Counted from the stretch's first letter, positions 10,318 through 19,547 are shown. The stretch is DNA of 64,000 nt from Pelistega europaea (GCF_013133775.1 NZ_JABGBO010000001.1:248001-312000); one strand, 5' to 3'. Notes: generated by a model from the sequence alone, not told the origin. Program-made: numbers and translations.

Positions 10318-10629
10318 ACAATGTATGAAGGCAAATTCTTATATTGCCTAAAAGTTTTAGGGAGAACCCTTTTTTGTACTGATAGTGATTGTTTCATCTA
10401 AGCATAGAAGTCAGCTAGCTATGTGGGCACTCAAAATTAACTCTTTTTTGAGAGATATGTTAGCAGTTTTAGAGATTTTTTGATTGCCTGCTTTACGCCT
10501 GTAAACCTTGTTTTTGGGGGAGCTGTTGAGTCAAAACAAGGTACTAAAATAGGATGTTTTTGTCCATAGGGGCTAGGCAAACATCACAATTTAGGAAACA
10601 ATGAGGTTCGATTTTTTAAGGAGACAACT
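10318..10629 (+). promoter_or_regulatory. 312-base leader region of the first ssb gene with inverted repeat
   Basis: No coding sequence is apparent. The main structure is a perfect 10+10 inverted repeat, ACCTTGTTTT at 10505-10514 and AAAACAAGGT at 10533-10542, with an 18-base spacer. It is not followed directly by a T-run, so it looks more like an operator or RNA element than a simple terminator. A short AGGG-AGAA-CCCT hairpin followed by TTTTTT lies near 10360-10376 and may end the MFS transcript. A consensus AAGGAG precedes the ssb start. Confidence 0.4.
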
Positions 10630-11043
10630 ATGGCATCAGTAAATAAAGTCATTCTCATTGGGAATTTAGGTCGTGACCCTGAAGTGCGTTATAACGCAAA
10701 TGGTATAGGGGTTGCCAATTTTAGCTTGGCAACGACATATGGTTGGACAGACAAACAGACCGGTGAACGCAAAGAGGAAACAGAGTGGCATCGAGTGGTC
10801 ACTTTCGGGGCATTGAGTGATATTGTAGAGCGTTTTTTGCGAAAAGGAAGTCAGGTTTACATTGAGGGACGCTTGAAAACTCGTAAATGGCAAGATAAAA
10901 GTGGTAAAGATCAATACACAACAGAGGTGATTGCAGAGCAAATGCAGATGTTGGGTAAGCCCATTAGCTCTACAGAATCTCAGGAATCTGCAGAGGCTAC
11001 ATCAGACTTGAATATGGATGAGGAGGAAATGCCACCGTTTTAG
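10630..11043 (+). CDS. ssb: Single-stranded DNA-binding protein, short paralogue
   Basis: OB-fold protein that coats single-stranded DNA in replication, recombination and repair. The first ~105 residues match the SSB core: [45 protein letters not shown] and the [13 protein letters not shown] strand. The tail is short (about 30 residues) and acidic, ending MDEEEMPPF, a variant of the usual DDDIPF tip that binds partner proteins. At 137 residues it is much shorter than its neighbour at 11114. AAGGAG precedes the ATG. Two ssb genes in tandem indicate a duplication; which is the housekeeping copy cannot be decided from sequence alone, though the second has the more standard tip. Confidence 0.93.
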   Translation: MASVNKVILIGNLGRDPEVRYNANGIGVANFSLATTYGWTDKQTGERKEETEWHRVVTFGALSDIVERFLRKGSQVYIEGRLKTRKWQDKSGKDQYTTEVIAEQMQMLGKPISSTESQESAEATSDLNMDEEEMPPF

Positions 11044-11113
11044 CTGATAAGAGTAGCATATACACCCTGATGACAGGTATAATGCACTTTAATCATTGAA
11101 TTTAGGAACCGAC

Positions 11114-11767
11114 ATGGCATCAGTCAATAAAGTAATTTTAGTGGGTAATCTTGGTCGTGACCCTGAAGTCCGTTATAACCCAGACGGCTTTACCGTGGCC
11201 AATGTGAGTATTGCAACAACTTTTGCGTGGAATGATAGAAATACAGGTACTCGCCGTGAAGAAACAGAGTGGCACCGGGTAGTGTTCTATAACCGTCAAG
11301 CCGAGGTTGTGGGTCAATATCTTAAAAAAGGTAGCCAAATTTACGTTGAGGGGCGTTTACGCACTCGCAAATATATGGGTAAAGATGGCATCGAACGTTA
11401 TACCACTGAAGTGATTGCTGACTCTATGCAAATGTTAGGTGGCCGTAATGCAGGTGATGCAAGTGCTGATGAGGGTATGGCACAATATGGAAGCGGAGCG
11501 ACTGCTGGTTATGGTGCAGGTGCTCCTGGCTATGGAGCTAGTGGTGCAGCAGCAGGCGGTTATGGTGCCTCACGTCAGCCTATGGATGGTGGTTTTGCAT
11601 CTCAAGGTACTCCACCATCTCGAGCAGCTTCTGGCAACCATAATGCTCCTACACAACAAGCAGCAACAGGTGTCAATCCCCCAACCCCTGGAATGAGTCG
11701 CCCTAATGCCCCTAAGTCACTAGAAGCTGATAATTTTACTGGCATGGATGAGGATATTCCGTTCTAG
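11114..11767 (+). CDS. ssb: Single-stranded DNA-binding protein, long paralogue
   Basis: Second SSB, 217 residues from the ATG at 11114, which has AGGA at good spacing; an upstream in-frame TTG would add six residues. The OB-fold N terminus is very like the first copy ([52 protein letters not shown]). It is followed by an ~80-residue glycine/alanine/tyrosine-rich and then proline-rich disordered linker, and the acidic tip [10 protein letters not shown] close to the E. coli tip. A TATAAT box at 11078-11083 lies in the gap after the first ssb, so the gene may have its own promoter. Likely the main SSB of the cell (inference). Confidence 0.95.
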   Translation: MASVNKVILVGNLGRDPEVRYNPDGFTVANVSIATTFAWNDRNTGTRREETEWHRVVFYNRQAEVVGQYLKKGSQIYVEGRLRTRKYMGKDGIERYTTEVIADSMQMLGGRNAGDASADEGMAQYGSGATAGYGAGAPGYGASGAAAGGYGASRQPMDGGFASQGTPPSRAASGNHNAPTQQAATGVNPPTPGMSRPNAPKSLEADNFTGMDEDIPF

Positions 11768-11796
11768 TATGCCTTTTATTAATCAAGGAGACTGAT

Positions 11797-12360
11797 ATGA
11801 AAAACGTACTGTTAATGGGCTTGTTATTGGCTGTTGCCTCTACTGCTTCGGCAACAGAGTATAAGATTGATCCACATCACACGAATGTGCGTTTTGAGGT
11901 CGATCACTTTGGTACAAGTACCAATACGGGAGGCTTTAATGAGATTAATGGTACTGTGCAATTAGATGTGGCTAAGAAGGCGGGTAGCGTGGATATTGTT
12001 ATTCCAGTCAAAACTATTGCAACGACCTCAGAAGCTTTTAAAGGTCATTTATTGGCGGCTGACTTGTTTAATGAAGCTCAACACCCAGAGATTCATTTCA
12101 CCTCGACTCAGTTCCATTTTGATGGTGATAAGGTGACTTCTGTAGATGGCAATTTAACTTTATTGGGTAAAACAGCACCAGTGACACTAACAGCGGATCG
12201 TTTTAACTGCTATGATAGTCCTCGATTTAAGGCACAAGTCTGCGGAGGTGATTTCTCGGCGACTATTGACCGCACTCAATGGGGTATGAATTTTGCTGCT
12301 CGCACAGAGAAGGCAAAACAGGTGAAATTACTCATTCAAGTCGAGGCTGTGAAACAGTAG
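11797..12360 (+). CDS. YceI family periplasmic protein
   Basis: A 187-residue secreted protein. A signal peptide is clear (MKNVLLMGLLLAVASTASA, cleavage likely before TEYKID). The rest matches the YceI lipocalin-like fold: YKIDPHHTNVRFEVDHFG, the VDIVIPVKTI segment, HPEIHFTSTQF, DGNLTLLGKTAPVTL and the C-terminal FSATIDRTQWGMNF. In this family the barrel binds long isoprenoids such as ubiquinone-8 and is linked to acid or base stress; the exact role here is unknown. AAGGAG precedes the ATG. A strong terminator follows. Confidence 0.93.
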   Translation: MKNVLLMGLLLAVASTASATEYKIDPHHTNVRFEVDHFGTSTNTGGFNEINGTVQLDVAKKAGSVDIVIPVKTIATTSEAFKGHLLAADLFNEAQHPEIHFTSTQFHFDGDKVTSVDGNLTLLGKTAPVTLTADRFNCYDSPRFKAQVCGGDFSATIDRTQWGMNFAARTEKAKQVKLLIQVEAVKQ

Positions 12361-12409
12361 ACCTATACGGCCAAAGATTGTTTGGCGGAGCGTCTTTTAC
12401 TATTTGATT

Positions 12410-12442
12410 AAGTGGTGTCTAATGCTTTAGACGCCACTTTTT
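12410..12442 (+). terminator. Intrinsic terminator after yceI
   Basis: AAGTGGTGTCTAA and TTTAGACGCCACTT form a stem of about 13 pairs with one G-T wobble and a tiny loop, followed directly by TTTTT. It lies 50 bases after the yceI-like gene stop and is oriented to end it. The convergent CDF gene ends further on. Confidence 0.85.
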
Positions 12443-12460
12443 GTATGGTTAGCTAATAGA

Positions 12461-12499
12461 CCTGCTTCAGTTAAATTAACCTGCTTCGGTTTAAATTAA
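12461..12499. repeat. Two-copy tandem repeat at the end of the CDF gene
   Basis: Two copies of a 19-20 base unit, CCTGCTTCAGTTAAATTAA (12461-12479) and CCTGCTTCGGTTTAAATTAA (12480-12499), stand side by side. The second copy contains the stop codon of the minus-strand cation transporter. It looks like a small local duplication and has no evident function. Confidence 0.6.
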
Positions 12500-13404
12500 A
12501 CATGCTCATCTATAGGGTCAAAGTGGGTGAGCACTTCAATGACTTTGCCAGATTCTCTCAATCGTTGACTTACTTTAAAGGCAATACTGTGCGCTTCTTT
12601 TACAGTCATTTCTGAAGGGAAATTTAAATCCACTTCCACAAGGATAAAGTCCCCTGATTTACGAGTACGCAGTTTGTGAAACCCCATTACTCCAGGAGTA
12701 GAGCTGATAATCTCCTTGATATGTGCGATTTCTTGTTTGTTGGCAGCTTGGTCGCTTAATTCTTGAATAGCATCCCATGTAAATCTGATGCCTACTTTGC
12801 TAATCATAGCACCTACGATGATGGATGCCGCAATGTCTGCCCATGTAATCCCCGCCAAATGTGCCAAAATAGCAATAAATACAATCAATGATGAGAGCGA
12901 GTCAGAGCGAGCATGCCACGCGTTGACAATAAGCATAGTGGACTCTACTTTCTTGCCAATAGCGAGGAGGTAGCGGAATAGACACTCTTTGGCAATCAGT
13001 ACCACACCTGCAGTTACCAAGGCAATATAGTGTACATTAGGTAGATGGGAGCTTCCTTCGAGGAGGATATTGGCACCATGCCAAATCATACTTGTGCCGA
13101 TACCAATAAGTAATAGTCCAATAAAAAGACTTGCTACGTTTTCAAAACGATAGTGACCATATGGATGTTCCTCATCAGGAGGAGCATCGGAGAATTTATT
13201 AGCAATTAATACAATAGTGTCTGATACAAGGTCTGACAGAGAATGAATGGCATCAGCAATTAATGCAGCTGATGCAGCCCATACCCCTGTTAGAAATTGC
13301 ATCATGCAGAGTAGAAAATTTACAAGAACACTCACCCATGTAGAGCGAGAAGCCGCCTGTTTACGTTCAAGAGCGGAGATAGAGGGGGAGTTCGATTGAC
13401 GCAT
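12496..13404 (-). CDS. Cation diffusion facilitator family transporter
   Basis: A 302-residue inner-membrane metal/proton antiporter of the CDF family (zinc, iron, cobalt, manganese or similar export). Metal-site motifs are visible: ADAIHSLSDLVSD in the second membrane helix and HARSDSLSSL in the fifth, the two-Asp/His arrangement typical of FieF-type exporters. The loop HPYGHYRFENVAS is a family hallmark. The last ~85 residues form the cytoplasmic ferredoxin-like domain. The metal is not certain. The gene stands alone; upstream lies the LysR remnant and then fmt on the opposite strand. Confidence 0.93.
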   Translation of the reverse strand: MRQSNSPSISALERKQAASRSTWVSVLVNFLLCMMQFLTGVWAASAALIADAIHSLSDLVSDTIVLIANKFSDAPPDEEHPYGHYRFENVASLFIGLLLIGIGTSMIWHGANILLEGSSHLPNVHYIALVTAGVVLIAKECLFRYLLAIGKKVESTMLIVNAWHARSDSLSSLIVFIAILAHLAGITWADIAASIIVGAMISKVGIRFTWDAIQELSDQAANKQEIAHIKEIISSTPGVMGFHKLRTRKSGDFILVEVDLNFPSEMTVKEAHSIAFKVSQRLRESGKVIEVLTHFDPIDEHV

Positions 13405-13529
13405 GATGGAAATCTACTAGTTAAAAAAGAGCAGAAAATCACTGGCAGGATATGTGCATAGGTGATTCTTTAAGCCTTGTTGTTTTAACCTCAATTCTAG
13501 CACAGAGCATCATTGCCCTAGTAGTGGGT

Positions 13530-13781
13530 CTATGTCATTTTAAGCATATCAATCACTACACGTAAAGCAGGGGATACCTTGCGATGAGGGTGATAACAAA
13601 TCACTTGTAATCGTACCAGGTGCCAACCATACAGACTTATACGATGGAGGCGTGCAGCACGATAAGATTCCATTTGATAAGATTGTAGCGTTCTTCCATC
13701 AGTATTTAGTAGTTTAAAAAACCAGTGGCTATCCTTGTCCTGCTTGATATATCGTGAATCACTCAGGTAGAATGATGGCAT
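13530..13781 (-). pseudogene. Probable remnant of a LysR-type regulator
   Basis: An 83-codon open frame in the 392-base stretch between the CDF gene and fmt. Its last ~25 residues, CYHPHRKVSPALRVVIDML, resemble the typical C terminus of LysR regulators (YPxRRxLSPxxRxFIDFL), and the HWFFKLLNTDGRT part resembles the W-x-F-x-x-x-DG strand further up such proteins. The segment that normally separates these (about 40-50 residues) is missing, as are the helix-turn-helix and most of the effector domain. I read it as the deleted end of a former LysR gene. It could still be a chance frame; no protein function is claimed. Bases 13405-13529 hold nothing I recognise. Confidence 0.4.
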
Positions 13782-13796
13782 TCAATAAGGATAGTC

Positions 13797-14744
13797 ATGA
13801 AAGATTTAAAAATTGTTTTTGCAGGCACACCGGAGTTTGCACGATTAGCCTATAAAGCTATTGTTGATGCTGGTTTTAGTGTGCCACTAGTATTAACTCA
13901 GCCAGATCGTCCTGCTGGGCGTGGTATGAAATTACAGGCCAGTGCAGTTAAGCAAGAAGCCTTGGCACAAGAGGCAGAAATATTACAACCCTTAAGCCTG
14001 CGTTTGGATGGTAAGTACCCAGAAGAGGCCTCCTATGCCAAAGAGGTCTTAGAGCAGCTTCAACCTGATGTAATAGTGGTTGCTGCCTATGGTTTGATTC
14101 TACCTCAATGGGTTTTGGATTTGCCAAAGTATGGTTGTCTTAATATCCATGCAAGTTTATTACCTCGTTGGCGTGGTGCTGCTCCCATCCAACGAGCGAT
14201 TGAGGCTGGAGATGCCAAGACGGGCATAGGTATTATGCAGATGGCAATCGGTTTAGACACAGGCGATGTATTGCTTGAAAAATCTATTGCTATTGAGGAG
14301 CAAACAGCAGCACAGCTTCACGATCAGTTGGCTGCACTTGGGGCAGAAGCCATTGTAGAAGTACTGAATCAACTAGGCACAGGCTCTCTAAAAGCAGTTC
14401 CTCAGTCGGAGCAAGGGGTTACTTATGCGAGCAAGTTAGAGAAGTCAGAGGGGCATCTATCCTGGGATATGGATACACAGACTTTATGGCGTAAAATTCG
14501 TGCATTTAACCCAGTACCAGGTGTCGTGCTCCCATTAGCAGGACTAAAGGATTCCGTCAAAGTGTGGCAGGCTACGGTGGTGAGTTCAGAGGTTAAAGCC
14601 GCTCCTGGTACGATTTTGGCAGCGACTACCGCAGGGATTGATGTCGCTACGTTGAATGGTGTTCTGCGTATTTTGGAGTTGCAAAAAGCAGGCGGTAAGC
14701 GACAAAGCGTGCGTGATTTCTTGAATGGGAACAAGGTGGGGTAA
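13797..14744 (+). CDS. fmt: Methionyl-tRNA formyltransferase
   Basis: Transfers the formyl group of 10-formyl-tetrahydrofolate to initiator Met-tRNA. The 315-residue length is normal. The N-terminal catalytic domain shows FAGTPEFA, the catalytic block LNIHASLLPRWRGAAPIQRAI (Asn and His of the active site) and the DTGDVL motif with the conserved Asp. The C-terminal tRNA-binding OB domain follows. In many bacteria fmt is paired with def (peptide deformylase); here def is not adjacent. The stop codon sits inside a GGTGGGG/CCCCACC hairpin (14735-14752). Expression probably starts within the LysR remnant upstream. Confidence 0.96.
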   Translation: MKDLKIVFAGTPEFARLAYKAIVDAGFSVPLVLTQPDRPAGRGMKLQASAVKQEALAQEAEILQPLSLRLDGKYPEEASYAKEVLEQLQPDVIVVAAYGLILPQWVLDLPKYGCLNIHASLLPRWRGAAPIQRAIEAGDAKTGIGIMQMAIGLDTGDVLLEKSIAIEEQTAAQLHDQLAALGAEAIVEVLNQLGTGSLKAVPQSEQGVTYASKLEKSEGHLSWDMDTQTLWRKIRAFNPVPGVVLPLAGLKDSVKVWQATVVSSEVKAAPGTILAATTAGIDVATLNGVLRILELQKAGGKRQSVRDFLNGNKVG

Positions 14745-14777
14745 TCCCCACCATCAACGCTATTTGTGCATAGTTTA

Positions 14778-16310
14778 TTAATGAGCACCGCCTCCGCCAC
14801 CTTTACTGCTAAAAGGAGGCTTTGCAAACCATACCATCACAATAAGTGTGGCAAACACTGCCCCACATAACCAAAAAATATCATTGCTTCCCATAATTTG
14901 GGTTTGTTGGTTAATAGTGCGTTCTAGCACACTGAATTGTCTTCCATCCCCAATACCAGCTGCCGCCATGCCCTGAATGGTTTGTACTGCATGATTATTG
15001 TATGGATTAATAACCTCGCTTAACTGACTGTGGTGCAAAGCATTACGGCGATCCCACATTGTCATCACAAGTGAGGTACCAATACCGCCAGCAAGGATAC
15101 GAATAAAATTGGAAATACTTGAGGCTGCTGCAATGCTATGTCCAGGAATCTTGGACAAGGTAATCTGTGTTAAAGGCATAAAGAACATAGCCATCCCAAT
15201 TCCTTGTACGAATTGAGGCCAGAATACATCCATGAAGTCCATTTGAGCATTGAAGTCTGTACGCCAGAAAAAACAACTGGCATAGACCAGGAAGCTGATA
15301 GTGACTAGCACACGCATATCAAGTTTATTGCTGTACTTACCAATGATGGGAGAAAGAAGGACAGGAAAAATACCAATGGGGGCTGTTGCAAAACCTGCCC
15401 AAGTGGCGGTGTAGCCTAATTGAGTTTGTAATACGAGTGGCAATAACACAATGGCACCCATATAAACTAAAAACGCTGTACTTAATGTCACCACACCTAC
15501 GGTAAAATTACGATCTAGGAATAACTTTAAGTTCACAATAGGGTGTTCAGCATACCATTCCCAAATAATAAAGTAGCTTAAACTCACCACGGCTACGACA
15601 CAAAGAACAATAATTTCTGTTGAGCTAAACCAATCTAGCTCACGACCACGATCTAGCATCATTTGTAAAGCACCGACACCGATGACCATTAGTGCTAATC
15701 CCATACGGTCAATAGGTTGTTGTACTGTGGGGGTTTCGCGATGTTTGAGTTCACGCCAAGCCACCCAACCACCAATAAATCCGATAGGAATATTGATAAA
15801 GAAAATCCACCCCCAGTGCCAGTTATCGCTAATAATCCCCCCTAAGATAGGACCAAAGATTGGTGCCACAATAATCACCATAGACCAAAGTGCTAGTGCT
15901 AATGGGCGTTTCTCTGGTGGGTAGGCTGCCATCAGTAGACTTTGCGAGAGAGGAATCATAGGACCCGCCACTGCCCCCTGCACAATGCGGAAAAAAACCA
16001 GTAAACCTAGACTTGGAGCAATACCGCATAAAAAAGAGGCGAGTACAAATAAGAACACCGCAGAGACAAAGACTCGTACCTCACCATAACGGCGTGCGAG
16101 CCACCCCGTCAATGGTACTGAAATTGCATTAGACACAGCAAATGAAGTAATCACCCATGTGCCTTGACTAGTAGCTGCGCCTAGGTTACCAGCAATAGTT
16201 GGTAGGGCAACGTTAGCAATGGTAGAGTCTAACACTTGCATAAACACTGCCAAAGACAGAGCAATGGTGACAAGAATCAGTGACGAACCTTGTAATGGAG
16301 ATACTCGCAT
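14778..16310 (-). CDS. DHA2 family multidrug efflux MFS transporter (EmrB-like)
   Basis: A 510-residue inner-membrane drug/proton antiporter with about fourteen membrane segments, as in EmrB. Visible motifs are LDSTIANVALPTIAGNLG in the first segment (the DHA2 signature), PLTGWLARRYGEVRVF (motif A) and RIVQGAVAGPMIPLSQ. The C terminus is glycine/histidine-rich. GGAG is well placed before the ATG at 16310, inside the end of the emrA-like gene. It is the last gene of the marR-outer membrane channel-adaptor-pump operon and would export lipophilic compounds through that tripartite channel. The substrate is unknown. Confidence 0.93.
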   Translation of the reverse strand: MRVSPLQGSSLILVTIALSLAVFMQVLDSTIANVALPTIAGNLGAATSQGTWVITSFAVSNAISVPLTGWLARRYGEVRVFVSAVFLFVLASFLCGIAPSLGLLVFFRIVQGAVAGPMIPLSQSLLMAAYPPEKRPLALALWSMVIIVAPIFGPILGGIISDNWHWGWIFFINIPIGFIGGWVAWRELKHRETPTVQQPIDRMGLALMVIGVGALQMMLDRGRELDWFSSTEIIVLCVVAVVSLSYFIIWEWYAEHPIVNLKLFLDRNFTVGVVTLSTAFLVYMGAIVLLPLVLQTQLGYTATWAGFATAPIGIFPVLLSPIIGKYSNKLDMRVLVTISFLVYASCFFWRTDFNAQMDFMDVFWPQFVQGIGMAMFFMPLTQITLSKIPGHSIAAASSISNFIRILAGGIGTSLVMTMWDRRNALHHSQLSEVINPYNNHAVQTIQGMAAAGIGDGRQFSVLERTINQQTQIMGSNDIFWLCGAVFATLIVMVWFAKPPFSSKGGGGGAH

Positions 16311-16320
16311 CTACTGCTCC

Positions 16321-17505
16321 TTATTGAGCATAACTGGCAAAGATATTGTCAATAACTGTGTTTACAGGAGTCCAATCCTCATCGGGGAGGCTTTGAACAT
16401 CTTTAGCATTGTCTGTTGTTGCAACAGGCTGACCATCTTTGTTGGAGGTATCTACCTCTACACTCATGGAAAGTCCCACACGTAGCGGATGTTCAGCCAC
16501 TTCTTTGGCATCTAGGGCTATGCGTACAGGTAAGCGTTGGACTACTTTAATCCAGTTCCCAGTTGCATTTTGTGCCGGTAATAAGGCGAAAGCTGAACCT
16601 GTGCCTGCGGATAAACCAACAACGGTACCGTGATAAGTTACCTTGCTACCATAAATATCTGCAGTGATTTCTGCCGGTTGACCAATACGTAGATTAGCTA
16701 GTTGGGTTTCTTTAAAATTGGCATCAACCCATACATTATGTAATGGTACTACCGCCATAAGCGCCGCTCCAGGGGCAACTTTTTGACCTACTTGGACATT
16801 ACGCTTGGCGACTTGTCCATCGATAGGGGCTTTAATCTGTGTGCGTTGTAGATTAAGCCATGCTTCTTTGACATGACTAATTGCCATCAGAACCGCAGGT
16901 TGTTGGCGTAGGGGGACATCATGTCCAAGAGCTGCTTGAGCTGCTCGGTCTTGTGCTTCAGCGGCTGATAAAGCTGCTTCTGCTTCTGTTACTGCGGCTC
17001 GTGCATGAGTAAGCTCTTCTGTGGAAATAGCATCTGTACCTGCTAAAACTTCACGACGTTTTAAGTCCGCTTTGATACGGTCAAGCTGAACTTTTTTGGC
17101 ATTCACCTGTGCTTGTGCTTGGTGTCTGGCTGCGATTTGTTGTTGATTTTGACGGATGGCATTAATCAACTCACTTTGGGCTCGTTCGTAGGCTAATTGC
17201 ATATCGCTATCATCAAGACGGACTAGCAACTGACCTGCTTTTACCATATCTGTATCGTCTACAGCTACTGCTTGTACTGTACCGGTAACCTGTGGAGTAA
17301 TTTGCACAGTATGTCCGTTGATATAGGCGTCATCAGTGCTTTCCTCATGTTGCCATACTAAGAAATACATGGCGGCAAAACATAGGCCGATAATAAGGAA
17401 AAAGAGAGTTAACAATACTAAATGACGCTTGCGACGGTTTTGTCGGCGTAGAGTTTGTAAGGATTCTGCTGAGGTAGCAGGTGAAGAAGTATTTTCTGAA
17501 CTCAT
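16321..17505 (-). CDS. HlyD/EmrA family membrane fusion protein
   Basis: Periplasmic adaptor of 394 residues linking the EmrB-like pump to the outer-membrane channel. It has a cytoplasmic basic stretch (RRQNRRKRH), one membrane segment near residues 30-50, then the lipoyl halves (VTGTVQAVAVDDTDMVKAGQLLVRLDD and PIDGQVAKRNVQVGQKVAPGAAL) separated by a long alpha-helical hairpin rich in alanine and glutamine (about residues 105-205), followed by a beta-barrel domain. This order is standard for EmrA-type adaptors. It lies 10 bases before the pump gene and 27 after the channel gene. Confidence 0.93.
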   Translation of the reverse strand: MSSENTSSPATSAESLQTLRRQNRRKRHLVLLTLFFLIIGLCFAAMYFLVWQHEESTDDAYINGHTVQITPQVTGTVQAVAVDDTDMVKAGQLLVRLDDSDMQLAYERAQSELINAIRQNQQQIAARHQAQAQVNAKKVQLDRIKADLKRREVLAGTDAISTEELTHARAAVTEAEAALSAAEAQDRAAQAALGHDVPLRQQPAVLMAISHVKEAWLNLQRTQIKAPIDGQVAKRNVQVGQKVAPGAALMAVVPLHNVWVDANFKETQLANLRIGQPAEITADIYGSKVTYHGTVVGLSAGTGSAFALLPAQNATGNWIKVVQRLPVRIALDAKEVAEHPLRVGLSMSVEVDTSNKDGQPVATTDNAKDVQSLPDEDWTPVNTVIDNIFASYAQ

Positions 17506-17532
17506 GATTCTACCCTTTAAAAAATATTGTTG

Positions 17533-19008
17533 TTATTGTTGGTTTGAGGTCTGAGCAGCTGATGCAATTTGTGTAGAGGATCCTAAATGCCCAGAGGTTG
17601 CTTGTTGAGTGATACCCCCTCCTAATGCAACTTGAAGGTTGTTCCAGCTCTGTTGCTGCCAAGCATAAGTTTGCCAATATGTACTCTGTGCACTGAGTGC
17701 AGCATCTTCAGCTTGCAGACGGCTTAAACCATTTTCTAGCCCAGCTTGTTGACGTAATGAGCCAGCATTGGCAGCCTTTTGTGCAACCTGCCATGCTTGT
17801 TTTTGAAGAACAACTGCATCATAACTTTGCTGATAGTCGCTGATGGCATCAGCAGCTTGTTGCAAGGCGGTCAACACCGTTTTGTTATACACGGCCACTT
17901 GTTCATTGTACTGTGCCTGTTTGCTAGACAAATTTGCTTGTAGTTGTCCAGAAGTGAAGATAGGTAAGGTAATGGCAGGCATAAAGCCTAATATACGAGA
18001 CGTAGAAGTTAAAACATCAAAGGCATCAATATGAGATAAGCCAGCCAAGCCTTTTAACTCAATATTGGGATAAAATTCCGCTTTTGCTGCTTGAATACCA
18101 AAATAGCGTGACTGTAATAGAGCTCGTTGAGCTGCAATATCAGGGCGTTGACCGAGGATGTCGGCACGTAGACCATTGATGGTAACAGAGGGTATAGCGG
18201 AGAATTGTATTGAGGTTGGTGAAAGTACTGTAGGTGATTGTCCAGTGAGAATGGCAATGCTGTGCAGAACACGTTCACGCTCGGCAGTTAGTTGGCGTTG
18301 TAAGGCTTGTAGTGCCAAGATAGCTTGGCTTTGGGCGTAAGTAGCACTAGCAGGTAATAGACCTGTCTTTACACGACTGGCGAGTAAGCGTTGTAGCTGT
18401 TCATTTACAGAGATGCGTTTGGTAGTGATAGCCAGTTGTGTGTCTAGCAACTGCCACTGCGTATACTGAGCCACGATGGCTTGTGAAAGAATAAGTTGGG
18501 ACTGTGCAAGTTGCCATTGAGCCGCTTCTTTTTGTCCTAGTGCCGATTGGATTAAACTGCGGTGTTTACCCCAAAAATCTAGAGAGTAGTTCACTGCAGC
18601 TGCCACCATACCGTTTTGTAGAACATGGTTAGTTGCATGAGAGGGGATGGCAGGGGCAGGGTCTATGTAAATAGCATTACCACTCGCTTGTAGGCCTACT
18701 TGTATCCCTGCTTGCCCCTCGGTTCCTTGCCATTGAGCCTCTGCCTGTTGGAGTCTTGCTTGGGCAATTTGCAAGTCAGGGGCATGTTGTAGGGCAGTAT
18801 CGATGAGATGGTTAAGCACTGGTTGTTGTAGTGCTTGCCACCAACTAGCATAGATTAAGGCTGTTTGACCTGCTGGTAGGTTGAGTGTCTCCGCTGTAAC
18901 AGTGTCTTTGAGCGGAATCTGTTGACCTACGGGGGCACACGCACTAATGACCAGTGTACCCCCCAATGTCAGTACAAACCTGGCGTATTGGGAGAGTGTG
19001 TTTTTCAT
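17533..19008 (-). CDS. Outer-membrane efflux lipoprotein, NodT/TolC family
   Basis: Outer-membrane channel of the tripartite pump. I choose the ATG at 19008, which has AAAAGG in front; a TTG eight codons upstream is weaker. The N terminus is a lipoprotein signal with lipobox ISAC (after LTLGGTLV), so the mature protein is probably lipid-anchored. Two repeats of the outer-membrane efflux domain follow, with helical, alanine/glutamine-rich segments such as ALQHAPDLQIAQARLQQAEAQW and the LGQRPDIAAQRALLQSRYFGIQAAKAEFYPNI hallmark of the family. It lies between the MarR regulator and the adaptor gene. Confidence 0.93.
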   Translation of the reverse strand: MKNTLSQYARFVLTLGGTLVISACAPVGQQIPLKDTVTAETLNLPAGQTALIYASWWQALQQPVLNHLIDTALQHAPDLQIAQARLQQAEAQWQGTEGQAGIQVGLQASGNAIYIDPAPAIPSHATNHVLQNGMVAAAVNYSLDFWGKHRSLIQSALGQKEAAQWQLAQSQLILSQAIVAQYTQWQLLDTQLAITTKRISVNEQLQRLLASRVKTGLLPASATYAQSQAILALQALQRQLTAERERVLHSIAILTGQSPTVLSPTSIQFSAIPSVTINGLRADILGQRPDIAAQRALLQSRYFGIQAAKAEFYPNIELKGLAGLSHIDAFDVLTSTSRILGFMPAITLPIFTSGQLQANLSSKQAQYNEQVAVYNKTVLTALQQAADAISDYQQSYDAVVLQKQAWQVAQKAANAGSLRQQAGLENGLSRLQAEDAALSAQSTYWQTYAWQQQSWNNLQVALGGGITQQATSGHLGSSTQIASAAQTSNQQ

Positions 19009-19028
19009 AAACTGCCTTTTGTATGAAA

Positions 19029-19547
19029 TCAACGAGTTGATTTTTTTACCATTAGCGTTTTTAGCAATAAACGTTTTAACTCTTGTAGTTCATTTACCTC
19101 AAGTTCCGACCAGATTTTGTTGCGAATATCCGAGACTACAGGCAATGTTTCTTTAAGAAGCTTTTCTGCAGTATGAGTTAACTTTAAAGTAACCTTACGT
19201 CTATCTTCAGGCTGTGCATAACGAATTAACCAGCCTTTCTCAACCATTTCATCAGAAAGGCGTGTAATGCTAGTGCGTGAAAGATTGAGAATTTTGCTCA
19301 TCTCAGAAGGTTGAAGCTCATTTTCTGGACGGGAGTAAATAGCCCATAATCCGTACCATGAACTAATAGATAAACCATATTTCTTAAGATATCCATCAAT
19401 GGAAGAGTTGATTTTAGTCTGTAATAGGTGGATTAAATTACCTAATAGTACTAGGTCTGGATTCAATTCAGGTACTTTTGTACAAATTCCTTCTAAAGCC
19501 TCTTCTAAAGCAGAGATAGATATAGGTTCAGGTGCAGTGATTGACAT
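19029..19547 (-). CDS. MarR family transcriptional regulator
   Basis: A 172-residue winged-helix regulator, first gene of the efflux operon and its probable local repressor (EmrR/MprA-like role, inference from position). The central part matches MarR proteins: LSISSWYGLWAIYS, LQPSEMSKILNLSRTSITRLSDEMVEKGWLIR (helix-turn-helix with recognition helix) and the wing QPEDRRKVTLKLT. The N-terminal ~35 residues and the C-terminal helices would form the dimer. The downstream channel gene begins about 20 bases after its stop. Confidence 0.92.
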   Translation of the reverse strand: MSITAPEPISISALEEALEGICTKVPELNPDLVLLGNLIHLLQTKINSSIDGYLKKYGLSISSWYGLWAIYSRPENELQPSEMSKILNLSRTSITRLSDEMVEKGWLIRYAQPEDRRKVTLKLTHTAEKLLKETLPVVSDIRNKIWSELEVNELQELKRLLLKTLMVKKSTR

